Of a stretch of 64,000 bases of DNA, positions 1-8,394 are shown one piece after another. This stretch comes from GCA-002282575 sp964606405 (GTDB taxonomy: Bacteria; Pseudomonadota; Gammaproteobacteria; Thiomicrospirales; Thiomicrospiraceae). Under the pieces are notes generated by a model. The model was not told the origin of the DNA. It did not search any database and was given only the letters and a program-made list of their open reading frames with translations. A program made the translations under genes and the position numbers. The stretch's first letter is position 1; every line of letters begins with the position of its first letter. The DNA lies in contig CAZSGH010000001.1 in the NCBI GenBank assembly GCA_964606405.1, positions 61,822 through 125,821 of the forward strand, given 5' to 3'.

Positions 1-853
1 TAGACACATCGCTACCAGAAGACAACAACTGATGCTGTTGTGCGCGCATCGGAATCTGCAGCCCCGCAAGCGTCTGATTCATATCATCAATTGACATTCC
101 CGCATGCTGTGCCATGATCTGGGCGGACTGTTGTGGATGTGCGTGATAGTAGTCTAGCGCCTTGGCAACGCCTTCAAAAAACGCCTGCCACGCTTTCGGA
201 TTTCGAGCACGCACTTCGGGATGAACAGCAAGCATATCCACAATCGCATTCGGCACATCAGCAGAACTAAACAATACACGAGCAGCAGATTGAGATTGAA
301 TAGCAATAGAATAGGGTGCATAAATCGCCGCCAGATCAATAGCTCCTGACTTCATTGCATCGACCATCTGGGCAGGCGGCATAACCACCCAACGAACATC
401 TTGAAATGTTAAACCCGCTTTTTGTACCAACAAGGCAGCAAGCTGAACACTGACACTATCTGCCTCCACAGCAAATCGCTTACCTTTAATATCAGACAAT
501 TGCCGAATACTTGGGTCAGCCAAGACTTGATCTGCGCCATGCGACATGTCAAGCACCATCGCCACTTGCGCAGATGGCGTTTGGTCATTGCTGGCAATTT
601 GCAATAGTTCAACTGCGGTAACACCAACCGCATCAATCTGACCACGCTCATAAGCCCGTTTAGCATCGGCCAAAGAAACAAACTGCACATGTTCGACGCT
701 CACACCAGCATCTTTGAAATAGCCCAACCGATCTGCCAACCAAATCAGCTCGTAACCTGGCCAGTTATTGTACCCAACACGCAATGCCGTAGCAGGAGAA
801 GCACTGCAGGCAATCAGTAGGAAACTCAGCAACAAAACAAGGAAATATCGCAT
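1..853 (-). CDS. NMT1/THI5-like ABC-type substrate-binding lipoprotein, C-terminus cut off by the window edge
   Basis: The reading frame is open from the ATG at 853 to base 1, giving 284 residues with no stop. The N-terminus is a lipoprotein signal peptide with lipobox LIAC at about residues 13-16, so the mature protein should be anchored in the periplasm. The following segment LRVGYNNWPGYELIWLADRL and the later KGKRFAVEADSVSVQLAALL are typical of NMT1/SsuA-type binding proteins for nitrate, sulfonate or pyrimidine-like ligands. The ligand cannot be told. No permease or ATPase gene is visible. Other binding proteins in this window are paired with sensor genes, so the downstream neighbour outside the window may be a signalling protein; that is inference. 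Confidence 0.85.
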   Translation of the reverse strand, partial: MRYFLVLLLSFLLIACSASPATALRVGYNNWPGYELIWLADRLGYFKDAGVSVEHVQFVSLADAKRAYERGQIDAVGVTAVELLQIASNDQTPSAQVAMVLDMSHGADQVLADPSIRQLSDIKGKRFAVEADSVSVQLAALLVQKAGLTFQDVRWVVMPPAQMVDAMKSGAIDLAAIYAPYSIAIQSQSAARVLFSSADVPNAIVDMLAVHPEVRARNPKAWQAFFEGVAKALDYYHAHPQQSAQIMAQHAGMSIDDMNQTLAGLQIPMRAQQHQLLSSGSDVS

Positions 854-943
854 GCCATCTCACTAAAAACGCTTTTCGCCATCTTAACAAGATAAACAGG
901 TGACTTCAATCAAAACGCCCCTGTTATAACAATTAAAAAGGGA

Positions 944-1849
944 TTAATACCCTTCCCAACGTTTAATCTGACTAATCGGCACACTTACCACGCCATCGGA
1001 TAGTGCTTGTGGCAACTGCCCTGCAAAGGCATGGGCATAAACCACCTCGAAAGTAGCAGGAATGCGACCATCGGTGAGGGCTTGGTTCTGATAAGCCTGC
1101 AAAAAAGCTGCCCATTTCGTCTTGCCCATTAAGCCAGCTCCCCGCCCCTTGTTCGCATTGGTCGCACCGATGTGTTTTAAGTCATCCAGTGCTGCACGCG
1201 GGGTCGCATAAGTTAGGGTAATGCGTTCGACATCAAGCACAGGGTCGGCAAAGCCAGAACGTGATACGGCATCGCCCAAATCGTGGATATCGGCGAAATT
1301 GAGTAGGTGTTGCTGCGCCTGTCCATCGACAGCCTGCCATGCTAGTCGAATTTCTTTGAGGGTGTCAGGCCCTAAACTGGCGATAAAAAACACGCCACTG
1401 GGTTTAAGGACACGTCGACACTCGGCTAACACGGCAGGCAAATCATCGCACCACTGTAGCATCAGGCTAGAAACCAGCATATCCACACTGGCATCGCTAA
1501 AAGGCAACGTGTAGGCATCAGCAGACACCACATGCACATCGGCTTTACTGGTGAAAGGATTGAGTTTTTGCCACCAAGCAACATTCGCCTGCTGATTATG
1601 ACGATACTGCCGCAACATCTGCTCCGACAAGTCTACTGCTAATAACTGTGCTTGCGGATACTGCGCCTGAATATGCGCCGATAAAAAACCCGTCCCCGCC
1701 CCCAAATCGACAATACGCGTTGGGTTAATCTTGAGCAACGGCAAGCGCTCTGCCAATCGGCAGGCAATTTCTTTTTGCACAATCGCGCTAGCATCGTAAG
1801 AGGTTGATGCCCGACTAAAATGGCGACGAACAGCACTGCGATCAATCAC
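944..1849 (-). CDS. bioC: Malonyl-[acyl-carrier protein] O-methyltransferase BioC
   Basis: Class I SAM-dependent methyltransferase of 301 residues that methylates malonyl-ACP to start pimeloyl synthesis for biotin. Motif I VDLGAGTGF lies at about residues 47-55 and the acidic loop VDLSEQML at about 72-79. The N-terminal DRSAVRRHFSRASTSYD resembles other BioC proteins, where an FxxAAxxYD-like segment opens the protein. At 301 residues it is longer than the roughly 250 of E. coli BioC. The start is GTG at 1849, overlapping the bioH stop by 8 bases, so it is translationally coupled. It is the last gene of bioB-bioF-bioH-bioC, which makes BioC far more likely than a generic methyltransferase or UbiE. 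Confidence 0.9.
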   Translation of the reverse strand: MIDRSAVRRHFSRASTSYDASAIVQKEIACRLAERLPLLKINPTRIVDLGAGTGFLSAHIQAQYPQAQLLAVDLSEQMLRQYRHNQQANVAWWQKLNPFTSKADVHVVSADAYTLPFSDASVDMLVSSLMLQWCDDLPAVLAECRRVLKPSGVFFIASLGPDTLKEIRLAWQAVDGQAQQHLLNFADIHDLGDAVSRSGFADPVLDVERITLTYATPRAALDDLKHIGATNANKGRGAGLMGKTKWAAFLQAYQNQALTDGRIPATFEVVYAHAFAGQLPQALSDGVVSVPISQIKRWEGY

Positions 1850-2627
1850 GCGACATTCCTTGTAAAAACTGGTTCACCAATAAGCTGGTTTGCGCTGGCG
1901 ACGATAAAAAAGGTAAATGTCCAGCATCTGCCACAAGGTCAATCCGCGCTTGTGGCTGTAAACTTGGCAAAGCTTGCGCTAAGGCAACAGGCACAATCGC
2001 ATCTTGTTCGCCCAAGAGCCACAGGGTGGGCATCGCCAAAGCTGCAATCTCTTGGCGCAAATCGAGTTGCGCCAATAACTGCAAACCTTGCTTGAGCGAG
2101 TGTTGATGCGTGGTCAGTAAGTCAGTCAGCAGTGGTAACAACTGTTTTAACAGATGCTTGGGCTTTTGACTGCCCAAGGTCTGTAATGCCACAAAGGACT
2201 TGAGTAGCGTTAAGGTTTGTGTCATCACTTCGGTTAAATAACGGGCAAACAATGACTGTTCTAATGCAGGCAACCAGCCCTGTTTTTGTACGAAACACGG
2301 ACTGCTGGCAATCAACAACAAAGCACTGACACGCTCGGGATGACTCAACGCCAAACGTTGCGCCAATAAGCCACCGAGCGACCAACCAACGACCATCGCA
2401 CGAGCAGGCATCACGACTAATAAGGCATCTTGCCAGGCATCAGCAACCGATGCTGATATGATCGGCAACTCTGGGCTTGAACCATGACCTGGCAAGTCGA
2501 TAAACGTCAGACGGCAGCCAACAAAGGTTTGTTCTGCCCAATCTTGCCAAATCGCACTGTCAGATCCCCAACCATGAATCAGTACCACCTCTTGCCCCTG
2601 CCCGATGACTTTGGTCGCTAAGGTCAT
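1842..2627 (-). CDS. bioH: Pimeloyl-[acyl-carrier protein] methyl ester carboxylesterase BioH
   Basis: Alpha/beta hydrolase that removes the methyl ester from pimeloyl-ACP once chain extension is complete. The nucleophile elbow GWSLGG places the catalytic serine at about residue 83. The acid is in LLGEQDAIVP and the histidine in DAGHLPF near the C-terminus. The oxyanion segment LIHGWGSDS is near residues 16-24. I chose the ATG at 2627 because it makes a classical ATGA overlap with the bioF stop and gives 261 residues, close to E. coli BioH (256). An upstream in-frame start at 2651 would add eight residues inside bioF. BioC and BioH in one operon make a complete pimeloyl-ACP pathway. Confidence 0.92.
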   Translation of the reverse strand: MTLATKVIGQGQEVVLIHGWGSDSAIWQDWAEQTFVGCRLTFIDLPGHGSSPELPIISASVADAWQDALLVVMPARAMVVGWSLGGLLAQRLALSHPERVSALLLIASSPCFVQKQGWLPALEQSLFARYLTEVMTQTLTLLKSFVALQTLGSQKPKHLLKQLLPLLTDLLTTHQHSLKQGLQLLAQLDLRQEIAALAMPTLWLLGEQDAIVPVALAQALPSLQPQARIDLVADAGHLPFLSSPAQTSLLVNQFLQGMSRD

Positions 2628-3817
2628 GCGAGACGCTCGCTTTGCAGACACACAGACAAAGCAACCAGCAGTGCATCTATCTGTTCAAGGCTATGATTGG
2701 CACAAATCGACAGACGCAACCGTGCTGTGCCTTCGGGTACGGTTGGTGGGCGAATGGCTGGCACCCAAAAACCCGCGTCCCATAGCTGCTGCTGCCAACG
2801 CATGGCGCGGGCATTGTCGGCTAATAAAATCGGCTGAATGGGCGTTAAAGATGACATGAGTTCAAGTCCTAATGCCGTTGCCCCTGCTCTAAAGTGGGCA
2901 ATCAGTTGATTTAACTGAGTACGCAAATCATCGCCCTGCTGCACCCGACGCAGCGCCGCACGGGTAAAGCTTGCCTGATAGGGCGGCTGCGCCGTGGTGT
3001 AGCGATAGCTTCGCGCAAACTGAGCGATGGTATCGATCAGCAAGGCACTCCCCGCCACAAAAGCACCGCTGCTACCAAAGGCCTTGCCTAAGGTGCCAAC
3101 ACGCAACACATTTTGCCCTGCTTCGATGCCAAAATGAGAAAAGGTACCGCGCCCCTGCTCACCCAGTACGGCAAAGCTATGCGCTTCATCCACCACCAAC
3201 AACACATCTTTGTCCACCAAGACATCGCGCATAGCAGGTAAATTCACCACATCACCGTCCATACTGAAGACGCCATCAGTGACAACCATGGTTAAGCCAT
3301 CGTTGGGCTGCGCTAAGCGTCGCGCCAGTGCTTTCATGTCGTTATGCGGATAACGCTTAAAATTCACCCCCGACAATAACGCCCCATCGATAAGTGAAGC
3401 ATGATTGAGTTTGTCGTGAATGAGACGGTCGCCCTGCTGCATAAACGCGGTTTGTACCGCCAAATTCGCTAAGTACCCACTAGAAAACAACAACACCCGC
3501 TCAACACCCAGCCAGTCTGCCAGTTCATCTTCGAGCAAATGATGTGGCAAGTGATGTCCTGCCAAGACATGAGAAGCACTACTACCGCCCAGCCCTGCAT
3601 CGGCATTGAGGGCAAGCGCATCGGTAGCAAGGGAAGCATCGGCTGCCAAGCCTAAATAATCATTACTGGCAAAACTCGTCAGCCATTTACCGTTAACCTG
3701 TACCCGCGCCGCAGGTGCACTGGTCATCAGTGGACGGTCACGCCACAAGCCCGCGTCGCGTTGATGGGTTAAGCGTTGGGTAAGACGGGTTTGCCAAGCG
3801 GTCAACTTAGCACCCAC
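2624..3817 (-). CDS. bioF: 8-amino-7-oxononanoate synthase BioF
   Basis: PLP-dependent alpha-oxoamine synthase that condenses pimeloyl-ACP with alanine to make KAPA. At 397 residues it is the normal family length. The Schiff-base lysine is K245 in VGTLGKAFGSSG, and the cofactor-ring residues D210 and H213 are in VVDEAHS. The substrate loop FSSGYLANLAV lies near residues 111-121. Translation appears to start at a GTG at 3817, overlapping the bioB stop by 11 bases, so expression probably depends on translational coupling to bioB. The C-terminus overlaps bioH by ATGA. Confidence 0.95.
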   Translation of the reverse strand: MGAKLTAWQTRLTQRLTHQRDAGLWRDRPLMTSAPAARVQVNGKWLTSFASNDYLGLAADASLATDALALNADAGLGGSSASHVLAGHHLPHHLLEDELADWLGVERVLLFSSGYLANLAVQTAFMQQGDRLIHDKLNHASLIDGALLSGVNFKRYPHNDMKALARRLAQPNDGLTMVVTDGVFSMDGDVVNLPAMRDVLVDKDVLLVVDEAHSFAVLGEQGRGTFSHFGIEAGQNVLRVGTLGKAFGSSGAFVAGSALLIDTIAQFARSYRYTTAQPPYQASFTRAALRRVQQGDDLRTQLNQLIAHFRAGATALGLELMSSLTPIQPILLADNARAMRWQQQLWDAGFWVPAIRPPTVPEGTARLRLSICANHSLEQIDALLVALSVCLQSERLA

Positions 3818-4772
3818 TCGTGGCTTGCGTTAAGCCCAAACGCTTAAACAGCATTAAGTCGTGCTGAGAGTCCGGATTATCTGCTGTCAACAACTTGTCA
3901 CCGTAAAAAATCGAGTTAGCACCTGCTAAAAAGCACAAGGCTTGCGTTTCGTCGGTCATTTCACTGCGCCCAGCCGACAGACGAACATAAGAAGCTGGCA
4001 TCATGATGCGCGCGGTGGCAATGACGCGAATAAAGTCGAAGGGGTCGGTTTTACCACGCATATCGGCAAGCGGTGTGCCTTCCATTGGCACAAGCAAATT
4101 AATCGGCACAGAATGCGGGTGCTCCGCCAAATTCGCAAAAGTGCGCAGCATTTGCGCTCGATCGGTATTCGATTCGCCCATACCAATAATGCCGCCCGAA
4201 CATACCTTCATACCCTGATTACGCACCCGCTCTAAGGTATCTAAGCGATCCTGAAAACTACGGGTGGTAATCACTTGTGGGTAGAAAGCTTCAGAGGTAT
4301 CTAAGTTATGGTTGTAATAATCCAAGCCGGCTTCTTTTAAGCGCGATGCCTGATCGTCATTCAGCATCCCTAGCGTACAGCACGCCTCCATGCCCAAGTC
4401 TTTCACACCACGCACCATGCTGAGCACCATCTCGAAGTCTTTGGCATTGGGATTCCGCCACGCTGCACCCATACAAAAACGCGTTGCGCCTGTTGATTTG
4501 GCTTGCTGCGCCTTCGTCAGTACGTCGTCTAACTGCATCATCTGTTCTTTATCTAGGCCCGTATCATAACGCGAACTTTGCGAACAGTAAGAACAGTCTT
4601 CGGCACAGCCTCCTGTTTTGATGTTCAACAAGGTCGAAGTTTGTACCGAGTTAGGATCGAAATGCTGGCGGTGTACCGTTTGTGCAGCAAAGATTAAATC
4701 GTTGAAAGGCTGGTTGAGCAACGCCTCTACTTCTTCGCGTGTCCAGTCGTGACGGATAGTGCCTAGTGTCAT
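3807..4772 (-). CDS. bioB: Biotin synthase BioB
   Basis: Radical-SAM enzyme that inserts sulfur into dethiobiotin. The [4Fe-4S]-SAM cluster ligands are in GGCAEDCSYC (C56, C60, C63 from the chosen start). The second-cluster ligands are the cysteines in RFCMGAAW, EACCTLG and KVCSGG, plus the arginine of RLSAGR. I chose the ATG at 4772: it is preceded by AAAGGA and its N-terminus MTLGTIRHDW aligns with other BioB proteins. An in-frame start at 4838 would add 22 low-complexity residues lying in a degenerate copy of a dispersed repeat. First gene of the biotin operon; bioA and bioD are not in this window. Confidence 0.95.
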   Translation of the reverse strand: MTLGTIRHDWTREEVEALLNQPFNDLIFAAQTVHRQHFDPNSVQTSTLLNIKTGGCAEDCSYCSQSSRYDTGLDKEQMMQLDDVLTKAQQAKSTGATRFCMGAAWRNPNAKDFEMVLSMVRGVKDLGMEACCTLGMLNDDQASRLKEAGLDYYNHNLDTSEAFYPQVITTRSFQDRLDTLERVRNQGMKVCSGGIIGMGESNTDRAQMLRTFANLAEHPHSVPINLLVPMEGTPLADMRGKTDPFDFIRVIATARIMMPASYVRLSAGRSEMTDETQALCFLAGANSIFYGDKLLTADNPDSQHDLMLFKRLGLTQATSGC

Positions 4773-4803
4773 TTTTTGTCCTTTGATTTGTGCGTAGCCG
4801 AAG

Positions 4804-4956
4804 GAAGGCCTCAATAATGCGCTTCGCTTTTTATTCAAGAGCCTTCCTATTTACATTTTTTGGTTGGTGGAAGGGATATTATCAACAGACTCACGCCTTT
4901 ATTTTACGCCCCTTCCCCCAAACTCCCATCCCTTTATATTTTTCAGAACTTTTCTA
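4804..4956. repeat. Degenerate copy of the ~148-bp MITE-like element (copy D)
   Basis: This gap between bioB and comF has a GC-rich hairpin-like start (GCGCTTCGC) and a C-rich run CCCTTCCCCCAAACTCCC near 4909-4926. It ends in TTTATATTTTTCAG. The order matches the intact copies at 34300-34439 and 56885-57033, but the terminal repeats are badly eroded. Promoters for bioB and comF must lie in or beside it. I saw no clear BirA-type operator. Confidence 0.45.
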
Positions 4957-5013
4957 AGTTTAGTGCTATTCTAATCGGTATCACCCAACTTGATAAAGGC
5001 TTACGCCCGCAAT

Positions 5014-5718
5014 ATGCACTGGCTTGAGAAATTTTTACTGCCGCCGTCCTGTCAACTCTGTGGCGCAGCCGCCATAGACGATGAGTTGTGCCCCGACTGC
5101 GCCAGCAAAGCTAAGGTGGTTGTTTCTGCTTGCCCCTTGTGTGCGTTACCCAATGACGATGCAAGTGTCTGCGCTGTCTGCACTGTTACGCCACCCGTCT
5201 GGCAGCAAGCCTATAGCTGTTTGGTCTACGATGGCAGCGTACAACAACTCATGATTAACTGGAAATATCGGCGACGCAATAGCACCGCCAGATTACTGGG
5301 TGAAACACTCAGTGGCTGGTTAACATTGCAAAATACAAAACTCGAAGCAACCGCAATAATCCCCATCCCCATGCACCCTAAAAAGTTGCGTACGCGCGGA
5401 TTCAACACCGCCTACTTATTGGCGCAAGCCATTCAACAGAGCACCAACCTACCCATTCTCGATAACGCACTGAATCGCATTCGCCACACCAACGCACAAG
5501 CAGGACTGGACAAAGCTGCTCGACACAAAAACCTTGCGGGAGCTTTTTCTGTTGTTGCCGAAAACTTGAAGGGACATCATCATATTCTACTCATTGATGA
5601 CGTTTATACCACGGGCACAACCTTAAACATCTGTAGCCAGCTCCTACAAGAAGCGGGCGTAAAACACATTACGATTCTGACCTTAGCTCGAGCGCTTCCT
5701 CCAGATAAAAAGTGCTAA
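5014..5718 (+). CDS. ComF/GntX family phosphoribosyltransferase-like protein
   Basis: A 234-residue ComF-family protein. Two N-terminal zinc-knuckle-like pairs are visible (CQLC with CPDC, then CPLC with CAVC). The C-terminal type I phosphoribosyltransferase domain carries the PRPP loop LLIDDVYTTGTT. ComF is linked to natural transformation and GntX to gluconate use; the biochemical role is unsettled. I prefer the ATG at 5014 (MHWLEKFLLPPSCQLC), which matches the usual family start. A TTG at 4990 would add eight residues. The gene is divergent from bioB, as in several gammaproteobacteria where comF sits next to the bio genes. Its stop codon lies inside a hairpin arm. Confidence 0.85.
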   Translation: MHWLEKFLLPPSCQLCGAAAIDDELCPDCASKAKVVVSACPLCALPNDDASVCAVCTVTPPVWQQAYSCLVYDGSVQQLMINWKYRRRNSTARLLGETLSGWLTLQNTKLEATAIIPIPMHPKKLRTRGFNTAYLLAQAIQQSTNLPILDNALNRIRHTNAQAGLDKAARHKNLAGAFSVVAENLKGHHHILLIDDVYTTGTTLNICSQLLQEAGVKHITILTLARALPPDKKC

Positions 5719-5743
5719 AAACAAACGAAGCGCAGTTTTTAGC
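5714..5743 (+). terminator. Hairpin overlapping the comF stop codon
   Basis: Perfect 9-bp inverted repeat GCTAAAAAC / GTTTTTAGC with a 12-base spacer containing GAAGCGC. The TAA of comF is part of the left arm. The arms match the ends of the MITE-like elements elsewhere in the window, so this may be a solo end recruited as a terminator. Confidence 0.6.
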
Positions 5744-5756
5744 GGCTCACCCTATG

Positions 5757-5776
5757 ATCCTCGCCTGTGCGAGGAT
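5757..5776. terminator. Hairpin between convergent comF and the hybrid kinase
   Basis: Perfect 8-bp stem ATCCTCGC / GCGAGGAT with loop CTGT, lying between two convergent genes. It lacks a strong T tract. The core resembles the left part of the palindromic element at 54989-55055, so it may be a REP-like unit. Confidence 0.5.
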
Positions 5777-5811
5777 GCAATACATCAATTTTGAAAGGTT
5801 AATACCGTATT

Positions 5812-8394
5812 TTAAGAAGTGCTCACCAAATGCTTCTTAAGCTTTTCAATTAAGGCGGGCATTTGTAAAGGTTTAGATAAATAATCCGTCATACCAGCAG
5901 CATAGCAAGCATCTTGGTCTTCTTTCATCGCATTCGCCGTTAAGGCAATCACCGTCAGATTCGGGCGAGCGCCACTCATCCCAGCCCGAATCGCTCGCGT
6001 TGCTTCAAAACCATCCATAACGGGCATCTGACAATCCATAAAGACCACATCAAAGTCCTGCTCGACCAATAAGCCTAATGCCTCTTTCCCGTTATTTGCC
6101 ACAACGGGCTTATAGCCTAGTTTACCGAGCATTGCGACGGCTACTTTCTGATTAACCAGGTTATCTTCTACTAATAAGATGCGTGCTGGTGGCAAATCAG
6201 AAACAGCTACAACGGCACTGACAACTTTTGACTGATCACTAATCGCCTCACGTACCGATACCGTAAACCAAAAAACAGATCCTTGTCCCTCAACACTACT
6301 AACACCCATTTCACCCTGCATCAACTCAGCTAAACGCTTACTGATTGACAAACCCAAACCCGTGCCACCAAAACGACGTGAGGTTGAATCATCTACCTGA
6401 CTAAACGACTTAAACAAACGATCTAATTTGTCACTCGCAATGCCAATACCCGTATCGCTAACTTCAATACGAATGATGAATCGATCACCCTCATGATGTG
6501 TTAATAAGGCTAAGACCTCGACACTGCCACGGTCGGTAAACTTAATAGCGTTACCAATCAAATTCAACAAGACTTGGCGTATACGCACACCATCGCCCAA
6601 CACAATATGAGGCACAGCCTCCGCAACACGCAACGACAAAATCAAATCTTTCTGATTGGCTCTAACCTGCATGAGACGTTGTACATCTTTAAATAAAGCG
6701 CGCAAGTCTAATGGTGCGTATTCAATCGTCATCATGCCTGCTTCGATTTTAGAATAATCTAAAATATCATCAATCACCGTTAACAAGGCATCGCCACTAC
6801 TGCGAATGGTTTGCACATAGTCAGACTGTTCTGCGTTCAGCGGAGTCTCTTGCAATAGCGCAGTCATACCTAATACCCCGTTCATCGGAGTACGAATTTC
6901 ATGACTCATATTCGCTAAAAAAGCACTTTTTGCTGCACTTGCCTGTTCTGCCAACTCTCTAGCAGCAATAATTTCTTTTTTGGCTGCATTCCTTGCTGAA
7001 ACATCTCGAAAAACAGTAACGGCACCAATCAGGTTGTCCGACTGCACAATCGGCTGACTGGCGACCTCCACATCAAAGGTACTACCATCGTGACGCATAA
7101 ACCGCCACTCTCCCTGAAAAGGCGCTCCCGTTAACAAGACTCGACATAACGGACAATCTTTTGCTTCAATGCCCCTTTCTCCCTGAGCATTAATATAAAA
7201 CAACTCTCGAGCCAGACATCCCTCTAGCACGCTCGCTTCATAGCCTAACAAACTAACCGTTGCAGGATTAACAAACGTAATCACCCCTTTATTGTCAGTC
7301 ACATAAAGACCATCCGCCATGGTATCTGAAATGGTTTGCATGCGACGTTGCTGCTCGCTACGCAAAGCGGACTCTTGTTGTACTCGCCACAAGAAAACCC
7401 CTAACAGCAACACAAACAAACTACTCACAAAGAGGCTGACCCAAAAATCTTGTAACACTGCGGCAACTTCGGGCGATAAACTGTCAGAAACGACATAAGC
7501 AACATGCTTATTATCAATGTCTTTTATTGGTAGCAAGGCCAAAACATGCCAATGACCATCAACCCAAGCATAGGTTGCAATAGGTTTGCCAGAGCGGATC
7601 GCAACCTGAACCTTTTTATTCTGTTTCAGTTTTTGTTGTAACTTCACAAAGTCAGACGACAAGGGTGGAGGAGAGCTCGGCAATACAGACTGAGGATCTT
7701 CAATTAAATAATCAGCATGCAAATCAGCAGGTTCATAAAGCGCACGCTGACTAGCAACCATTGAGCGGACGGCATCTTGCTTAATCAAAAAGGCATATTC
7801 ATAATTCGGTGCTAACTGCAACATTGACTCGCGTAACGCATTAAACGAAACGCTAATTTCGACACTACCCAAACGCTGATCTGCCTGAAAAACAGGATAA
7901 ACAAAACGAAACGCGCTGGCCAACGCACCGACCTCAAATCCTTTCACAGGCTTACCCGTCTGCATTACCCTCGCAATAGAGGAGCGAATCGACGCTAATT
8001 CATCACCAAATTTATCGGGCTGATGAAAGCGCAAATAACTTCTTCCCTCCTTGGTATGAAAATGAAACTGCAAAACATTTTCCGCAACCAAGCGCTGATA
8101 AGTAGGAACCAACATTCGATAAAGCCTGCCCCTCGCCTGCGCTTGCTCACCTGCATCCTTAGCGGTGATGCCTTCACTAAAGGCAGCCAACACATCTTGA
8201 CGCAAAACCACCTCTAACACAGCCAAACGCATTGCCGTATCACGCATCTTCAAAGCAGCATCGTATGACATTTGTAACGAGGAAACCGCTCGTTCTAACG
8301 CCTGATCTTCCCGTTGTTCCCTGTTAATATAGAGCAGACTAACAATAATCACCTCTACCATAAACAGCAAAAATAAACCGAACCAACGAGACAT
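5812..8394 (-). CDS. Hybrid sensor histidine kinase with periplasmic Cache-like domain, PAS, HisKA, HATPase and receiver
   Basis: An 860-residue membrane kinase. TM1 is at about 5-22, a large periplasmic sensor at 24-315 (FHFHTKEGRSYLRFHQPDKF is typical of double-Cache type 3 domains), and TM2 at about 318-337. A PAS domain (about 350-465) is followed by HisKA with H498 in ANMSHEIRTPMNG. The ATPase has N-box LIGNAIKF, G1 DTGIGI and G2 GGTGLGLS. A C-terminal receiver has D787 in FMDCQMPVMDG. No output domain is present, so phosphate must pass to a partner outside the window. Its ATG overlaps the stop of the upstream PhnD-like gene by one base (TAATG), which strongly suggests the binding protein presents ligand to this sensor. 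Confidence 0.93.
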   Translation of the reverse strand: MSRWFGLFLLFMVEVIIVSLLYINREQREDQALERAVSSLQMSYDAALKMRDTAMRLAVLEVVLRQDVLAAFSEGITAKDAGEQAQARGRLYRMLVPTYQRLVAENVLQFHFHTKEGRSYLRFHQPDKFGDELASIRSSIARVMQTGKPVKGFEVGALASAFRFVYPVFQADQRLGSVEISVSFNALRESMLQLAPNYEYAFLIKQDAVRSMVASQRALYEPADLHADYLIEDPQSVLPSSPPPLSSDFVKLQQKLKQNKKVQVAIRSGKPIATYAWVDGHWHVLALLPIKDIDNKHVAYVVSDSLSPEVAAVLQDFWVSLFVSSLFVLLLGVFLWRVQQESALRSEQQRRMQTISDTMADGLYVTDNKGVITFVNPATVSLLGYEASVLEGCLARELFYINAQGERGIEAKDCPLCRVLLTGAPFQGEWRFMRHDGSTFDVEVASQPIVQSDNLIGAVTVFRDVSARNAAKKEIIAARELAEQASAAKSAFLANMSHEIRTPMNGVLGMTALLQETPLNAEQSDYVQTIRSSGDALLTVIDDILDYSKIEAGMMTIEYAPLDLRALFKDVQRLMQVRANQKDLILSLRVAEAVPHIVLGDGVRIRQVLLNLIGNAIKFTDRGSVEVLALLTHHEGDRFIIRIEVSDTGIGIASDKLDRLFKSFSQVDDSTSRRFGGTGLGLSISKRLAELMQGEMGVSSVEGQGSVFWFTVSVREAISDQSKVVSAVVAVSDLPPARILLVEDNLVNQKVAVAMLGKLGYKPVVANNGKEALGLLVEQDFDVVFMDCQMPVMDGFEATRAIRAGMSGARPNLTVIALTANAMKEDQDACYAAGMTDYLSKPLQMPALIEKLKKHLVSTS

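Noticed and set aside
4773..4838. N-terminal extension of BioB
   Set aside because: The extra 22 residues fall in repeat-derived sequence, and the ATG at 4772 has a good ribosome-binding site and family-like N-terminus.
4839..4989. BirA-type biotin operator upstream of bioB
   Set aside because: No TTGTAAACC / GGTTTACAA pair is present; the region is mostly a degenerate repeat copy.
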